Of a stretch of 22,967 nt of DNA, positions 14,775-22,298 are shown piece by piece. The notes beneath the pieces are model-generated. The model worked only from the letters and a program-made list of their open reading frames with translations, was not told the origin of the DNA and ran no database searches. Source of the stretch: Saprospiraceae bacterium (GTDB lineage: Bacteria; Bacteroidota; Bacteroidia; Chitinophagales; Saprospiraceae); assembly GCA_016715245.1 (NCBI GenBank), contig JADKAS010000024.1, forward strand, positions 1-22,967. The letters run 5' to 3'. Both the position numbers and the translations under genes were made by a program. Numbering within the stretch: the first letter of the stretch is position 1; every line of letters starts with the position of its first letter.

Positions 14775-16259
14775 ATGGACGCTGAACTTCTGGTCGTAAA
14801 CAACTTAAAAGTTGACATAAAAACCGGAAATCAATATATCGGCATATTAGAAAATGTTAATTTTAAGGTATTGCGAGGCCAGAAGGTGGCTGTTTTAGGA
14901 CCTTCAGGAACAGGAAAAACTACTTTACTCGAAAGTATCGGACAATTAAAATCATGGGATAGTCATTACCGCTATGCCGGAGAAATTCGGTTTTCCGGTC
15001 ATTCATTGCTCGAAAACAAAAAACTTTTACATCAATACAGAGGCAACAAGTTTTCTTATATTTTTCAGGAACCCATGTCTTGCTTTAATCCACTTTTAAC
15101 CTGCGGAAAACAAGTAGATGAATCAATTTCAGCTCACCGTAATGCAGAACCTGCTTTAAGAAAAAAAATGATCCTCGAATGGTTTGAAAAATTTAAACTA
15201 GGGGATGTCTCCCGTGTCTTTGATGCATACCCACACCAGCTTTCAGGTGGTCAGTTGCAACGAATCATGTTTGTATTGGCATTGATTAATGGACCTGAAT
15301 TACTTATTGCAGATGAACCTTATTCTTCTCTGGATGAAGAAAATCAACTATTGTTTTTAAAAACACTGGAAGAAGAACAAAAAGAAAGAAATCTTTCGGT
15401 TATAATGGTTTCTCATGATTGGCTTATCTCTAAAAATTGGGCAGATTATTTTATTATTATGAATCATGGCACAATCGTAGACCAGGGTGATTTACAAACA
15501 CTTGAAAAAACGGGATCTGATCCGTTTACTACTTCTTTGTTTGAATTTGAACAGGTCAGGGAAAAATTGGCCCATGATTTTTCTGTTGTAAAACATGCAG
15601 GAGAACCGGTCTTACAAGTAGAAAAGGTATCTAAAAGTTATCCGTCTTATCAAACGTCAAACGAAAAAACCGACATTTTTGAAAATATAAATTTTGAACT
15701 TTTTCAAGGAGAAACCATTGGTGTTTCAGGACCTTCAGGAAGTGGAAAAAGTACACTGGCCCGATGTATTTTAAAATTGGAAAAAACCGATGCCGGAAAA
15801 ATATTCTGGATGGAAAAAGACGTGACCCATTTGGATTTTGAAACACTGATACCCTTGCGTCCATCGGTGCAAATCGTTTTTCAGGACAACAATTTATCAC
15901 TCCCGCCACATAAAACCATTTATGATATCTTATATGAAGTATCTCGTATTCAAAAAGGCAAAAAGGTCGATGTTATGGAAATTCTTGGTGAAGTGGGTTT
16001 GGATGACACCGTTTTAATGAAGTATCCTTCGCAGCTCTCCGGTGGACAGAGACAAAGACTTTGTATTGCCAGAGCGCTGGCAATGTTTCCCAAAGTTATT
16101 GTTTTTGACGAAATTTTAAGCATGCTGGACCCTGTATCACAAGTTCAGATCGTTAATCTTTTACTGAATGTTCAGAAAAAGTTGGGCATCTCATATGTAT
16201 TTATTACCCACGATAAAAAATGGCTGGAAGTATTTACACGTCGTGTTATTGACCTTTGA
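14775..16259 (+). CDS. Tandem-domain ABC transporter ATPase (Dpp/Opp-like, YejF type)
   Basis: A 494-residue cytoplasmic protein with two complete nucleotide-binding domains in one chain. Domain 1 has Walker A GPSGTGKT (42-49), signature LSGGQLQ (156-162), Walker B LLIADE (176-181) and H-loop His214. Domain 2 has GPSGSGKS (319-326), LSGGQRQ (421-427), Walker B VIVFDE (441-446) and His479. All key residues are intact in both. The order and the 'QEPMSCFNPLLTCGKQVDE' stretch after the Q-loop are typical of peptide/nickel (Dpp/Opp/Nik) importer ATPases. No permease or binding-protein gene is in the window, so the partner must lie elsewhere or be lost. It follows the MscS gene by 14 bases. Substrate unknown. 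Confidence 0.92.
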   Translation: MDAELLVVNNLKVDIKTGNQYIGILENVNFKVLRGQKVAVLGPSGTGKTTLLESIGQLKSWDSHYRYAGEIRFSGHSLLENKKLLHQYRGNKFSYIFQEPMSCFNPLLTCGKQVDESISAHRNAEPALRKKMILEWFEKFKLGDVSRVFDAYPHQLSGGQLQRIMFVLALINGPELLIADEPYSSLDEENQLLFLKTLEEEQKERNLSVIMVSHDWLISKNWADYFIIMNHGTIVDQGDLQTLEKTGSDPFTTSLFEFEQVREKLAHDFSVVKHAGEPVLQVEKVSKSYPSYQTSNEKTDIFENINFELFQGETIGVSGPSGSGKSTLARCILKLEKTDAGKIFWMEKDVTHLDFETLIPLRPSVQIVFQDNNLSLPPHKTIYDILYEVSRIQKGKKVDVMEILGEVGLDDTVLMKYPSQLSGGQRQRLCIARALAMFPKVIVFDEILSMLDPVSQVQIVNLLLNVQKKLGISYVFITHDKKWLEVFTRRVIDL

Positions 16260-16287
16260 ACGGAATTTTTAAGTATTAAAAAAGCCA

Positions 16288-17226
16288 TCACAACAGAAGA
16301 CTGTTTTCTGTATATTCAAAAATAGAAGGGTCATTCCATTCCGAAAAAGTTTTACCTGTACCGAATTTTTTAAACCAGGTATTCTGCCTTTTTGCATATC
16401 GCCTGCTGTTTTGTTTGATCAGTTCTATTGTTTTTTCCAATGTATTTATATTTTCAAAATAGTCGAAAAACTCGCTGTAACCCACTGTTTTTAAGGCAGT
16501 TTTATCTTTGAAGGGTATAAGGGCACGAACTTCTTCTTCCAAACCATTTGCAATCATGTCATCTACCCTACGATTGATGTTGGTATATAAAATATCTCTT
16601 GGTGGTGCCAGTATAATGCCGATGGTTTCAAAGTCAGGTGCAGATGTATTAGGTTGAGAACCTAAAAATGAAGAATACGGAAAGTCCTGACTGAGACAAA
16701 CGGACAATGCCCTGATTAATCGGCGGGGGTTTGCCAGGTCTACCGTTTTGTAATAGGTAGGATCATACTCTTTTAACAGGTCCTGAAGGTAAGGCAACCC
16801 CATAACCTCATATTGAGTATTGAGATATTCCAATGTTTCTGCTTTTACAGCCGGGAGATCGTCCAGTCCTTCTAAAAATGACTTTATATATAGTCCGGTT
16901 CCTCCGACCAAAACAGCAATGTTATGCGTTTCAAAATAGTGCTTTAGTTTTTCTGTCAATTCCCTTTGATAGATTCCTGCTGTAAAATGGTTTTGAATGG
17001 AAAGGTGATTGATAAAATGATGAGGAATGTCAGAAAGTTCCCGGGCAGATGGTTTTGCCGTACCAATATTCATCTCTCTGTAGATCTGACGGCTATCTGC
17101 TGAAAAGATTTCTGCGTGGTATTTTTTGGCAAGTGCCAGTGAAAGTGAAGTTTTTCCACTCGCCGTAGGACCGGCTATGACAATGACAAACTTTTTATTT
17201 GGCGTTTTATTAGTATCAAAGTTCAA
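16288..17226 (-). CDS. miaA: tRNA dimethylallyltransferase MiaA
   Basis: A 312-residue enzyme that transfers a dimethylallyl group to A37 of tRNAs reading UNN codons. It has the P-loop GPTASGKT (19-26), substrate-binding ADSRQIYREMNIGTAKPS (about 43-60), the HHFINHLSI block, GGTGLYIKSFLEGLDDLP, and the NPRRLIRALSVC motif. The C-terminal NSRRYAKRQNTWFKKF is also characteristic. There is no ATG before the P-loop: TTG at 17226 is the only usual start codon after an in-frame stop at 17227-17229, so it must be the start. A TAnnTTTG element at 17247-17254 on the minus strand predicts a leader of about 15 bases. Divergent from the PlsC-like gene, with both promoters overlapping. Confidence 0.96.
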   Translation of the reverse strand: MNFDTNKTPNKKFVIVIAGPTASGKTSLSLALAKKYHAEIFSADSRQIYREMNIGTAKPSARELSDIPHHFINHLSIQNHFTAGIYQRELTEKLKHYFETHNIAVLVGGTGLYIKSFLEGLDDLPAVKAETLEYLNTQYEVMGLPYLQDLLKEYDPTYYKTVDLANPRRLIRALSVCLSQDFPYSSFLGSQPNTSAPDFETIGIILAPPRDILYTNINRRVDDMIANGLEEEVRALIPFKDKTALKTVGYSEFFDYFENINTLEKTIELIKQNSRRYAKRQNTWFKKFGTGKTFSEWNDPSIFEYTENSLLL

Positions 17227-17233
17227 TTATTAC

Positions 17234-17254
17234 TACTTTTACGACACAAAAGTA
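17234..17254. promoter_or_regulatory. Palindromic divergent promoter region of miaA and the plsC-like gene
   Basis: TACTTTT (17234-17240) and AAAAGTA (17248-17254) are perfect inverted arms around a 7-base spacer. The minus strand reads TACTTTTG (17247-17254), an exact -7 match for miaA; the plus strand reads TACTTTTA (17234-17241), a 7-of-8 match for the plsC-like gene. The two -7 elements face outward from one palindrome, so polymerases would compete. Confidence 0.5.
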
Positions 17255-17267
17255 AGCAATCTCTCCC

Positions 17268-18569
17268 ATGCTGTATAAGATATTTAAGGTTATTGTTACC
17301 TTTTCGCTAAAGTTGTATTTCCGAAAAATTGATTTGTCGGGTTTACCATATTTATCTGAAGGGAAAGCGCAGATTCTGGCGAGTAATCACCCGAGTGGTT
17401 TTCTTGAACCTTTGATTATGGCGTGTTTTTTTCCAAGACCACTTTATTTTTTAGTAAGGGGTGATGTTTTTGAAAACCGCTTTCTGAAACCCGTACTCAC
17501 AGGAACACATCAGTTGCCCATTTACAGGTTTAAAGATGGATTTTCAAAATTGAGGGAGAATAAAAGCAGTATGGAAGCGGCATCTCAGGTTTTGCTGGAT
17601 AAAAAGTGTTTACTGATTTTTGCGGAAGGAAGTACAAAAAGTATTAAAATGGTGAGACCTTTACAAAAAGGTTTTATCCGGCTGGCAGCGGATGCACAAA
17701 GCAGTAATCCGGAGCTACCTATTGAAATTGTACCTGTAGGAATAAATTTTTCAGACTCCACCAAATTTGCCGGTGACGTTATGGTGCGTGTAGGCAAACC
17801 TGTTTTGGTAGATTCCGCTTCAATTATTTCCGGCTCAGAATCTGCACAGTATACCAATTATTTACTGCAAAACACTTATGAAAAGCTGCAGGAAAATGTG
17901 ATACATCTTGCCGAACAATCCCGCCTTAAGGTCATGGAAGATGTTTTTTTACTTGAAAAAATTCAAAACAGCAGACCGCTACACCCAAAAGTCTCCCATG
18001 ATGACACATTTTTACAAACATCAAAGCACATTGCCAACAGGATGGATGCCATGGAAGAAAATATATTTCTGGAATTGAAGGAAGAGTTGAAAGATTTTAA
18101 AAAAGAACTGAAGGCAAGTAATTCGGGACTTGAAAAATTGACATTAAAAAAAGCGGGAATCCTGCAATATGTTGTTTTCATCCTGGGTTTATTGCCTGCT
18201 TTTGCCGGTTATTTACTTCATTTAATGCCTTTGGGATTGGCTTTGTTATTGGCGAAAAAGAATGCGACAAGTAAAGAATTTTTTGGGTCCATTCGGTTTG
18301 TATTGTCGATAGTTGCCGTTTTTGTGTATTATATGATCCTTATTTCCCTTTGGGCTACAGGAATTCTGCCGGGTTATTTCATTCTTTTGTGTGTCATTTT
18401 AGGTTATTTTGCTCGCTACTATTACGATTTTTGGCAAGAGTTTGTCTATTGGGGAAAACCTTTCTCTGGAGGCACAACGATTAAAAGCGGTGGAGATTTA
18501 TCGCAGATATTTCCAAACACATTAGTCAAAATATGTATCCGGAAAAAGTTTAATAATGCTATATCTTAA
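17268..18569 (+). CDS. PlsC-like lysophospholipid/glycerol-phosphate acyltransferase with C-terminal membrane segments
   Basis: A 433-residue membrane-associated acyltransferase. The acceptor/catalytic block is SNHPSGFLEP: His41 is present, and the acidic residue usually Asp in the HX5D arrangement is Glu47. Further blocks are FLVRGDVF, THQLPIYRF and FAEGSTKS (118-125, the EG motif that binds glycerol phosphate), then IVPVGINF. The family transfers acyl chains to glycerophospholipid precursors or lysolipids. After the catalytic part (about 1-215) comes a charged helical stretch rich in Glu/Lys and then about three hydrophobic segments (LQYVVFILGLLPAFAGYLLH; VLSIVAVFVYYMILISLW; GYFILLCVILGYFARY). 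The tail is typical of long Bacteroidota versions. Acyl donor and acceptor are not decidable. An asparaginase gene follows after 22 bases. Confidence 0.88.
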   Translation: MLYKIFKVIVTFSLKLYFRKIDLSGLPYLSEGKAQILASNHPSGFLEPLIMACFFPRPLYFLVRGDVFENRFLKPVLTGTHQLPIYRFKDGFSKLRENKSSMEAASQVLLDKKCLLIFAEGSTKSIKMVRPLQKGFIRLAADAQSSNPELPIEIVPVGINFSDSTKFAGDVMVRVGKPVLVDSASIISGSESAQYTNYLLQNTYEKLQENVIHLAEQSRLKVMEDVFLLEKIQNSRPLHPKVSHDDTFLQTSKHIANRMDAMEENIFLELKEELKDFKKELKASNSGLEKLTLKKAGILQYVVFILGLLPAFAGYLLHLMPLGLALLLAKKNATSKEFFGSIRFVLSIVAVFVYYMILISLWATGILPGYFILLCVILGYFARYYYDFWQEFVYWGKPFSGGTTIKSGGDLSQIFPNTLVKICIRKKFNNAIS

Positions 18570-18591
18570 ACCTTTATAAAATTATACTATC

Positions 18592-19569
18592 ATGCTCAAA
18601 ATCGGTTATATTTTTTTGTTCCTTTTATTGAATGCTTGTCAACCTGTTAAAAATGAAAATGTGCATACAAAAAAAGAATTTGCATTGGTGATTCACGGAG
18701 GTGCAGGGGTGATAGAGCCCGGAACTATGTCGAAAGAATTGGAAAATGAATACCATTTATCATTATCAGAGGCGCTTGAAATTGGTAAGGTGATTTTGTC
18801 TTCAGGAGGAAAAAGTATCGATGCGGTAGAAGCCGTCATTACCTTTATGGAAAATGACTCCTTATTTAATGCCGGAAAAGGGGCGGTATTTACGCATGAA
18901 GGAAAAAATGAACTGGATGCATCCATCATGGTGGGTAGGGATATGTCAGCAGGCGCCGTAGCCGGTGTTACTGTAATCAAAAATCCGATAAAAGCAGCAC
19001 GAGCCGTCATGGAAAAATCACCCCATGTTCTTATGAGTGGCAAAGGTGCGGAAGAATTTGCCATATTGCAGGGTTGTGAAAAAGTGGACCCCTCTTACTT
19101 TTATACCAAAAAAAGTTATGAATCTCTTCAGGCGGAAATAGAAAAACTTAAAAATAACAAAATGGGAACGGTCGGATGTGTGGCACTGGATAAATTCGGG
19201 GATATTGTGGCCGGAACTTCTACCGGAGGCATGACAAATAAAAAATATAATCGGGTGGGGGATTCTCCCATCATAGGTGCGGGAACATATGCGGATAATA
19301 ATGTGTGCGGAATCAGTTGTACCGGACATGGAGAGTATTTTATCCGGTTCAGTGTGGCAAAAGATATTGCTTCAATGATGGAATATAAAAATATGTCGAT
19401 ACAAGAAGCATCTGATTATGTGATTAAAGAAAAGCTCGTTTCAAAGGGCGGTAAAGGTGGAATGATTGGATTGGACAAATATGGCAATATTGTCATGCCC
19501 TTTAATACTGTAGGAATGTACAGAGGATATTGTACACCGGATAAAAAAGAAACCTTTTTATATAAATAA
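18592..19569 (+). CDS. Plant-type asparaginase / isoaspartyl peptidase lipoprotein (Ntn hydrolase)
   Basis: A 325-residue N-terminal-nucleophile hydrolase precursor. The lipoprotein signal MLKIGYIFLFLLLNAC puts the lipidated Cys at residue 16. The alpha subunit starts FALVIHGGAGVIEPGTM and includes AGKGAVFTHEGKNELDASIM. Autocleavage is expected before Thr193 in KMGTVGCVALD, the usual GTVG site, and TSTGGMTNKK and GAGTYADNNVCGISCTGHGE supply the substrate-pocket residues. Members hydrolyse beta-aspartyl (isoaspartyl) dipeptides and L-asparagine. The membrane anchor suggests a role on periplasmic peptides. It follows the acyltransferase gene by 22 bases and precedes an orphan lipoprotein by 35. 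Slightly shorter than the E. coli IaaA C-terminus but all key blocks are there. Confidence 0.93.
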   Translation: MLKIGYIFLFLLLNACQPVKNENVHTKKEFALVIHGGAGVIEPGTMSKELENEYHLSLSEALEIGKVILSSGGKSIDAVEAVITFMENDSLFNAGKGAVFTHEGKNELDASIMVGRDMSAGAVAGVTVIKNPIKAARAVMEKSPHVLMSGKGAEEFAILQGCEKVDPSYFYTKKSYESLQAEIEKLKNNKMGTVGCVALDKFGDIVAGTSTGGMTNKKYNRVGDSPIIGAGTYADNNVCGISCTGHGEYFIRFSVAKDIASMMEYKNMSIQEASDYVIKEKLVSKGGKGGMIGLDKYGNIVMPFNTVGMYRGYCTPDKKETFLYK

Positions 19570-19604
19570 CAGTTTTATCAAACGTATTCATAAAAATTAA
19601 CATT

Positions 19605-20105
19605 ATGAGAGGTATAGTATTAGTTTTGTTTATAACGATAATGATGTCTTGTAAAACAGATAAAAGTACATCAGAGACATCCTTTAAAGCTGAAACAAGC
19701 CAGGATACTGTCGATCAGAATACACCACAAGAAACAAATTCTGACTGGACTGTTTATGAAGGGGCTGAAAATAAAAAACCTGCTGAAGTTTCTTTATTCG
19801 AGGCAAAAGGACTTCAGACGCGTTTAAAGTCTATGCTGAAAGATGAATATACAACCTTTCAGAAGGATTGGAAAGTAGAATCCCCTATTATAATACAAGA
19901 TAAAATATTGTTTACCGCAGGCTGTCAATCCGGTGATTGTAAAGCCAATAAATATATACTTATCATAGATTTTATGGACAACAATATCAATATAATAAAT
20001 TTTAAATACGGTAGAGTAAGGAGTTGGGAAGAAAGAGCTGTGATTGGTCTTCCGGATAAATTGCTTGCCCAATTCGAATCCATTCGCAAAGACCAGGGGC
20101 TGTAA
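19605..20105 (+). CDS. Lipoprotein of unknown function
   Basis: A 166-residue protein with the signal MRGIVLVLFITIMMSC, giving a lipidated Cys at residue 16. A Ser/Thr/Glu-rich linker (about 17-45) leads to a compact domain from about 48: WTVYEGAENKKPAEVSLFEA, LKSMLKDEYTTFQKDWKV, and the pair of cysteines in FTAGCQSGDCKANKYI. The last part has YILIIDFMDNNINIINFKYG and a helix LPDKLLAQFESIRKD. The twin cysteines five residues apart may form a disulfide in the periplasm. I do not recognise a family. Same strand as the asparaginase 35 bases upstream and possibly cotranscribed; it converges on the NlpC/P60 gene. Confidence 0.75.
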   Translation: MRGIVLVLFITIMMSCKTDKSTSETSFKAETSQDTVDQNTPQETNSDWTVYEGAENKKPAEVSLFEAKGLQTRLKSMLKDEYTTFQKDWKVESPIIIQDKILFTAGCQSGDCKANKYILIIDFMDNNINIINFKYGRVRSWEERAVIGLPDKLLAQFESIRKDQGL

Positions 20106-20174
20106 GGTTTGTTATCGAATTTTGTACCTGATTTTTTGGTAGTTTAGGTATTCAGACCGAAGGTTCGGACAACC

Positions 20175-20705
20175 TCATTTATCTACCACATTGCGTATCT
20201 GAAGAAATCTTCTTGAATAGTAAGGGTCAAACATATGATCGATGGTGATTCCTTTTGTCACAGAGGAGTGTATAAAATAAAGTGTGTCATTGCTCCAATG
20301 GTGGACCATTCCAACATGACCGGGAATATTGTTGTGGGGATTCCGACCTTTAAAAACCAGAATGTCTCCGGGTCTAGCATCCTTAAGATTTTTTACACGA
20401 TCTCCGTCTTTCACCTGCGTGACCGAACTTCTTGTAATTTTAATGCCGAATTTTGACATTATAAATCGGGTATATCCCGAACAATCCATAATTTGACCCT
20501 GAACTTTTGATTTGTACCTCTTGCCCAGATATTTTTCCGCTTCCTTAATGATGTCGGGTCTTTGTGAAATTATTTCCTGAGGTTTTATAGTTGCATTTTG
20601 TGTGCGCACATTACCAAAAAAAAGAAAAAATAGTAGGGCAAACACAAAGATAAATCTATGTTTGTGGGATACTGTTGTAAACGTTTTTGGGTTGTTGCAA
20701 ATCAA
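20175..20705 (-). CDS. Secreted NlpC/P60 (C40) cell-wall peptidase
   Basis: A cysteine peptidase of the NlpC/P60 family, which cuts peptide stems of peptidoglycan, typically between D-Glu and the diamino acid. From TTG 20705 it is 176 residues. The signal peptide has a basic n-region (SHKHR) and core FIFVFALLFFLFFGNV. The catalytic domain has MDCSGYTRFI with Cys75, GHVGMVHHW with His130, and a third polar residue, His146 in YFIHSS. KDARPGDILVFKG is the typical strand before the His. TTG 20768 opens the same frame 21 codons earlier, but a TAATTTTG -7 element at 20726-20733 lies inside that extension. It follows the DUF1460 gene with 69 bases between. Confidence 0.9.
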   Translation of the reverse strand: MICNNPKTFTTVSHKHRFIFVFALLFFLFFGNVRTQNATIKPQEIISQRPDIIKEAEKYLGKRYKSKVQGQIMDCSGYTRFIMSKFGIKITRSSVTQVKDGDRVKNLKDARPGDILVFKGRNPHNNIPGHVGMVHHWSNDTLYFIHSSVTKGITIDHMFDPYYSRRFLQIRNVVDK

Positions 20706-20725
20706 ATTTAAAGCTTTTCTGAATA

Positions 20726-20733
20726 CAAAATTA
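20726..20733 (-). promoter_or_regulatory. Putative -7 element for the NlpC/P60 gene (TAATTTTG on minus strand)
   Basis: Exact TAnnTTTG match on the minus strand 20 bases upstream of TTG 20705 and downstream of the DUF1460 stop. It favours the shorter start. No TTTG at the standard -33 position. Confidence 0.45.
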
Positions 20734-20774
20734 GGCAAAATACATGAAAAGGAATAACATATTCCCAATTAGTT

Positions 20775-21578
20775 TTACCGGGACTTGAATCTGAATACCA
20801 TTATTCCATCCGTTTGCAGCGAACTTTTAACGAAATTATAAATGTTTTTATTAGAAACTTCAACTACCTTTCCCGATTGGGAAGCGTGTAGAATGTGGGG
20901 TTGATCATTGATCAGTATAATCCATCCGACATGGTGAATATCGAGTCCGTTTTTACGGGAAGTAAAGGCAACAAGATCACCTGTTTTTAACCGATACATC
21001 ATATCCAAAATCTTGTGAGAAGGTATGTAGTCAAAAGAAACGGATGAAAGTTGGTTTTCCGTGTTTATTATCATATCGGAGACCATTTTATCCGCCATCA
21101 AAGGATAATAGTTTGCATTCCGGCTCATAAAATTAATTTCTTTACTCCTTGATTTTCCACTCAGGGATTTTGAAATATTTGAACCCAGACCCATTTTTTC
21201 TGCCTGCAGAAGCCATTCTGAAAAATAATGTATTCTACTTCCATATCCATCTATCCTGCCATTGCGGTAACGAAGTTTTGTCAGGGTGGAATCAAATGAT
21301 AGCGTTGGCCAGATGGTGGTTTTAAGACAGGTGGCGGCAGTATATTCAACAAAAGTGACACAATCAAATCCATCCTCTATGACCACCAGGCTTTCAACTT
21401 GATTGGTTTCCAAAGAATTGATCAGGTAGGGTTTACCAATATGTTTTTGTGTTGTTTGTAAAAGGCAATCCTGAAATGACTGGCTGTAAGCCCATTGATG
21501 GAGAAGTGTGGGCAAAATTAGTACCGCTATATAAAATTTTAATTTTTTAAGGTCTTTTTGTTGAAACGAAAGAATCAC
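20775..21578 (-). CDS. Secreted DUF1460 N-acetylmuramoyl-L-alanine amidase-like protein
   Basis: A 267-residue member of DUF1460, an NlpC/P60-superfamily group with amidase-type activity on cell-wall fragments. The start is GTG at 21578 and no ATG is available before the conserved part. A signal peptide covers about residues 12-33 (KLKFYIAVLILPTLLHQWAY, then SQS). The catalytic Cys73 is in EDGFDCVTFVEY, followed by RYRNGRIDGYGSRIHYFSEW, typical of the family. The probable catalytic His is His216 in IHHVGWII, with His231 in HILHAS. 'LKTGDLVAFTSRK' precedes the His strand, as in NlpC/P60 enzymes. Its neighbour downstream on the same strand is a canonical NlpC/P60 peptidase, so the two likely act in the same periplasmic muropeptide-processing step. 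Confidence 0.9.
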   Translation of the reverse strand: MILSFQQKDLKKLKFYIAVLILPTLLHQWAYSQSFQDCLLQTTQKHIGKPYLINSLETNQVESLVVIEDGFDCVTFVEYTAATCLKTTIWPTLSFDSTLTKLRYRNGRIDGYGSRIHYFSEWLLQAEKMGLGSNISKSLSGKSRSKEINFMSRNANYYPLMADKMVSDMIINTENQLSSVSFDYIPSHKILDMMYRLKTGDLVAFTSRKNGLDIHHVGWIILINDQPHILHASQSGKVVEVSNKNIYNFVKSSLQTDGIMVFRFKSR

Positions 21579-21656
21579 TGTTACCTGTTTTAAAAAAGAT
21601 GATTATTATTTTACACTTATATGACGGTCATCATAAAGGAACAAATATATACATTC

Positions 21657-21664
21657 TATTTTTG
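21657..21664 (+). promoter_or_regulatory. Putative -7 element for the CBS-pair gene (TATTTTTG)
   Basis: Exact TAnnTTTG match 17 bases before ATG 21682, predicting a short leader of about 12 bases. No -33 TTTG at standard spacing. Confidence 0.45.
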
Positions 21665-21681
21665 TCGGGAATAATAAACGT

Positions 21682-22107
21682 ATGAGTATTAAAAAAAGAG
21701 AACTTGTAACGCATATCATGACGAAACAACCGATGTCGGTAAGTCTCAGGAATTCTGTTGAAGAAGTTTATGAATTGATGCATGAAAATTGTATCCGGCA
21801 TGTACCTGTAGTAAATGGTAATAAGTTGATAGGTATTGTCAGTAAAACGGATTTGGAACGAGTTTCTTTTGCTGAAAGCAGTGATACCGGTAAAAAACTG
21901 AAAATTTCCTTTTATGCCGGTTTTACCATAGAGCAGATAATGACTAAAAATGTTCAGACCCTTGAGGTAGACGATAGCGTCAAGGATGCAGCAGAAATGT
22001 TAAGTTTTGGCAATTTTCATGCGGTTCCGGTGGTGGATGGAGAGAATTTAGTCGCTATTGTCACCACAACAGATGTGATAAATTATCTTTTAGAAATGTA
22101 TTCATAA
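21682..22107 (+). CDS. Stand-alone CBS-domain pair protein
   Basis: A 141-residue cytoplasmic protein made of two CBS motifs. The first is about 8-60 (VTHIMTKQPMSVSLRNSVEE, CIRHVPVVNGNKLIGIVSKT, DLERV); the second about 85-140 (IEQIMTKNVQTLEVDDSVKD, FHAVPVVDGENLVAIVTTTD). Both end in the GIVS/AIVT-T-D motif whose Thr/Asp commonly contact adenosyl ligands. A pair of CBS motifs forms one Bateman module that senses AMP, ATP, SAM or similar nucleotides. There is no attached effector domain, so its target is unknown. A clear Rho-independent terminator follows 58 bases after the stop, so it is probably monocistronic. Confidence 0.93.
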   Translation: MSIKKRELVTHIMTKQPMSVSLRNSVEEVYELMHENCIRHVPVVNGNKLIGIVSKTDLERVSFAESSDTGKKLKISFYAGFTIEQIMTKNVQTLEVDDSVKDAAEMLSFGNFHAVPVVDGENLVAIVTTTDVINYLLEMYS

Positions 22108-22165
22108 AAATAAAGAATATAAAGATTTAAAGTGTTTTAAATTGTTGATCTAATTGTTTTGATTT

Positions 22166-22196
22166 AAGGAGTTAAAGGTATTTAACTCCTTTTTTA
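22166..22196 (+). terminator. Rho-independent terminator of the CBS-pair gene
   Basis: Perfect 11-bp stem AAGGAGTTAAA (22166-22176) / TTTAACTCCTT (22181-22191) with a GGTA tetraloop, running into a T-tract that ends near 22195. Confidence 0.92.
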
Positions 22197-22252
22197 TGCG
22201 ATTTGTCTAATTAAAATAATAGTGATTTCAGATGGTTGAGTCTGAATCAAAA

Positions 22253-22278
22253 AAAAAGCATTCCAGAGAATGCTTTTT
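22253..22278 (-). terminator. Rho-independent terminator of the OmpA-family gene
   Basis: Perfect 11-bp stem AAAAAGCATTC (22253-22263) / GAATGCTTTTT (22268-22278), loop CAGA. On the minus strand it is followed by more T residues. It lies 21 bases after the OmpA stop and could also work in the plus direction. Confidence 0.9.
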
Positions 22279-22298
22279 CCTTTTTCTGATTAAACAGA

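Noticed and set aside
20140..20180. Short hairpin CCGAA/TTCGG between the convergent lipoprotein and NlpC/P60 genes
   Set aside because: Stem of only 5 bp with a 2-base loop and no T-tract; too weak to call a terminator.
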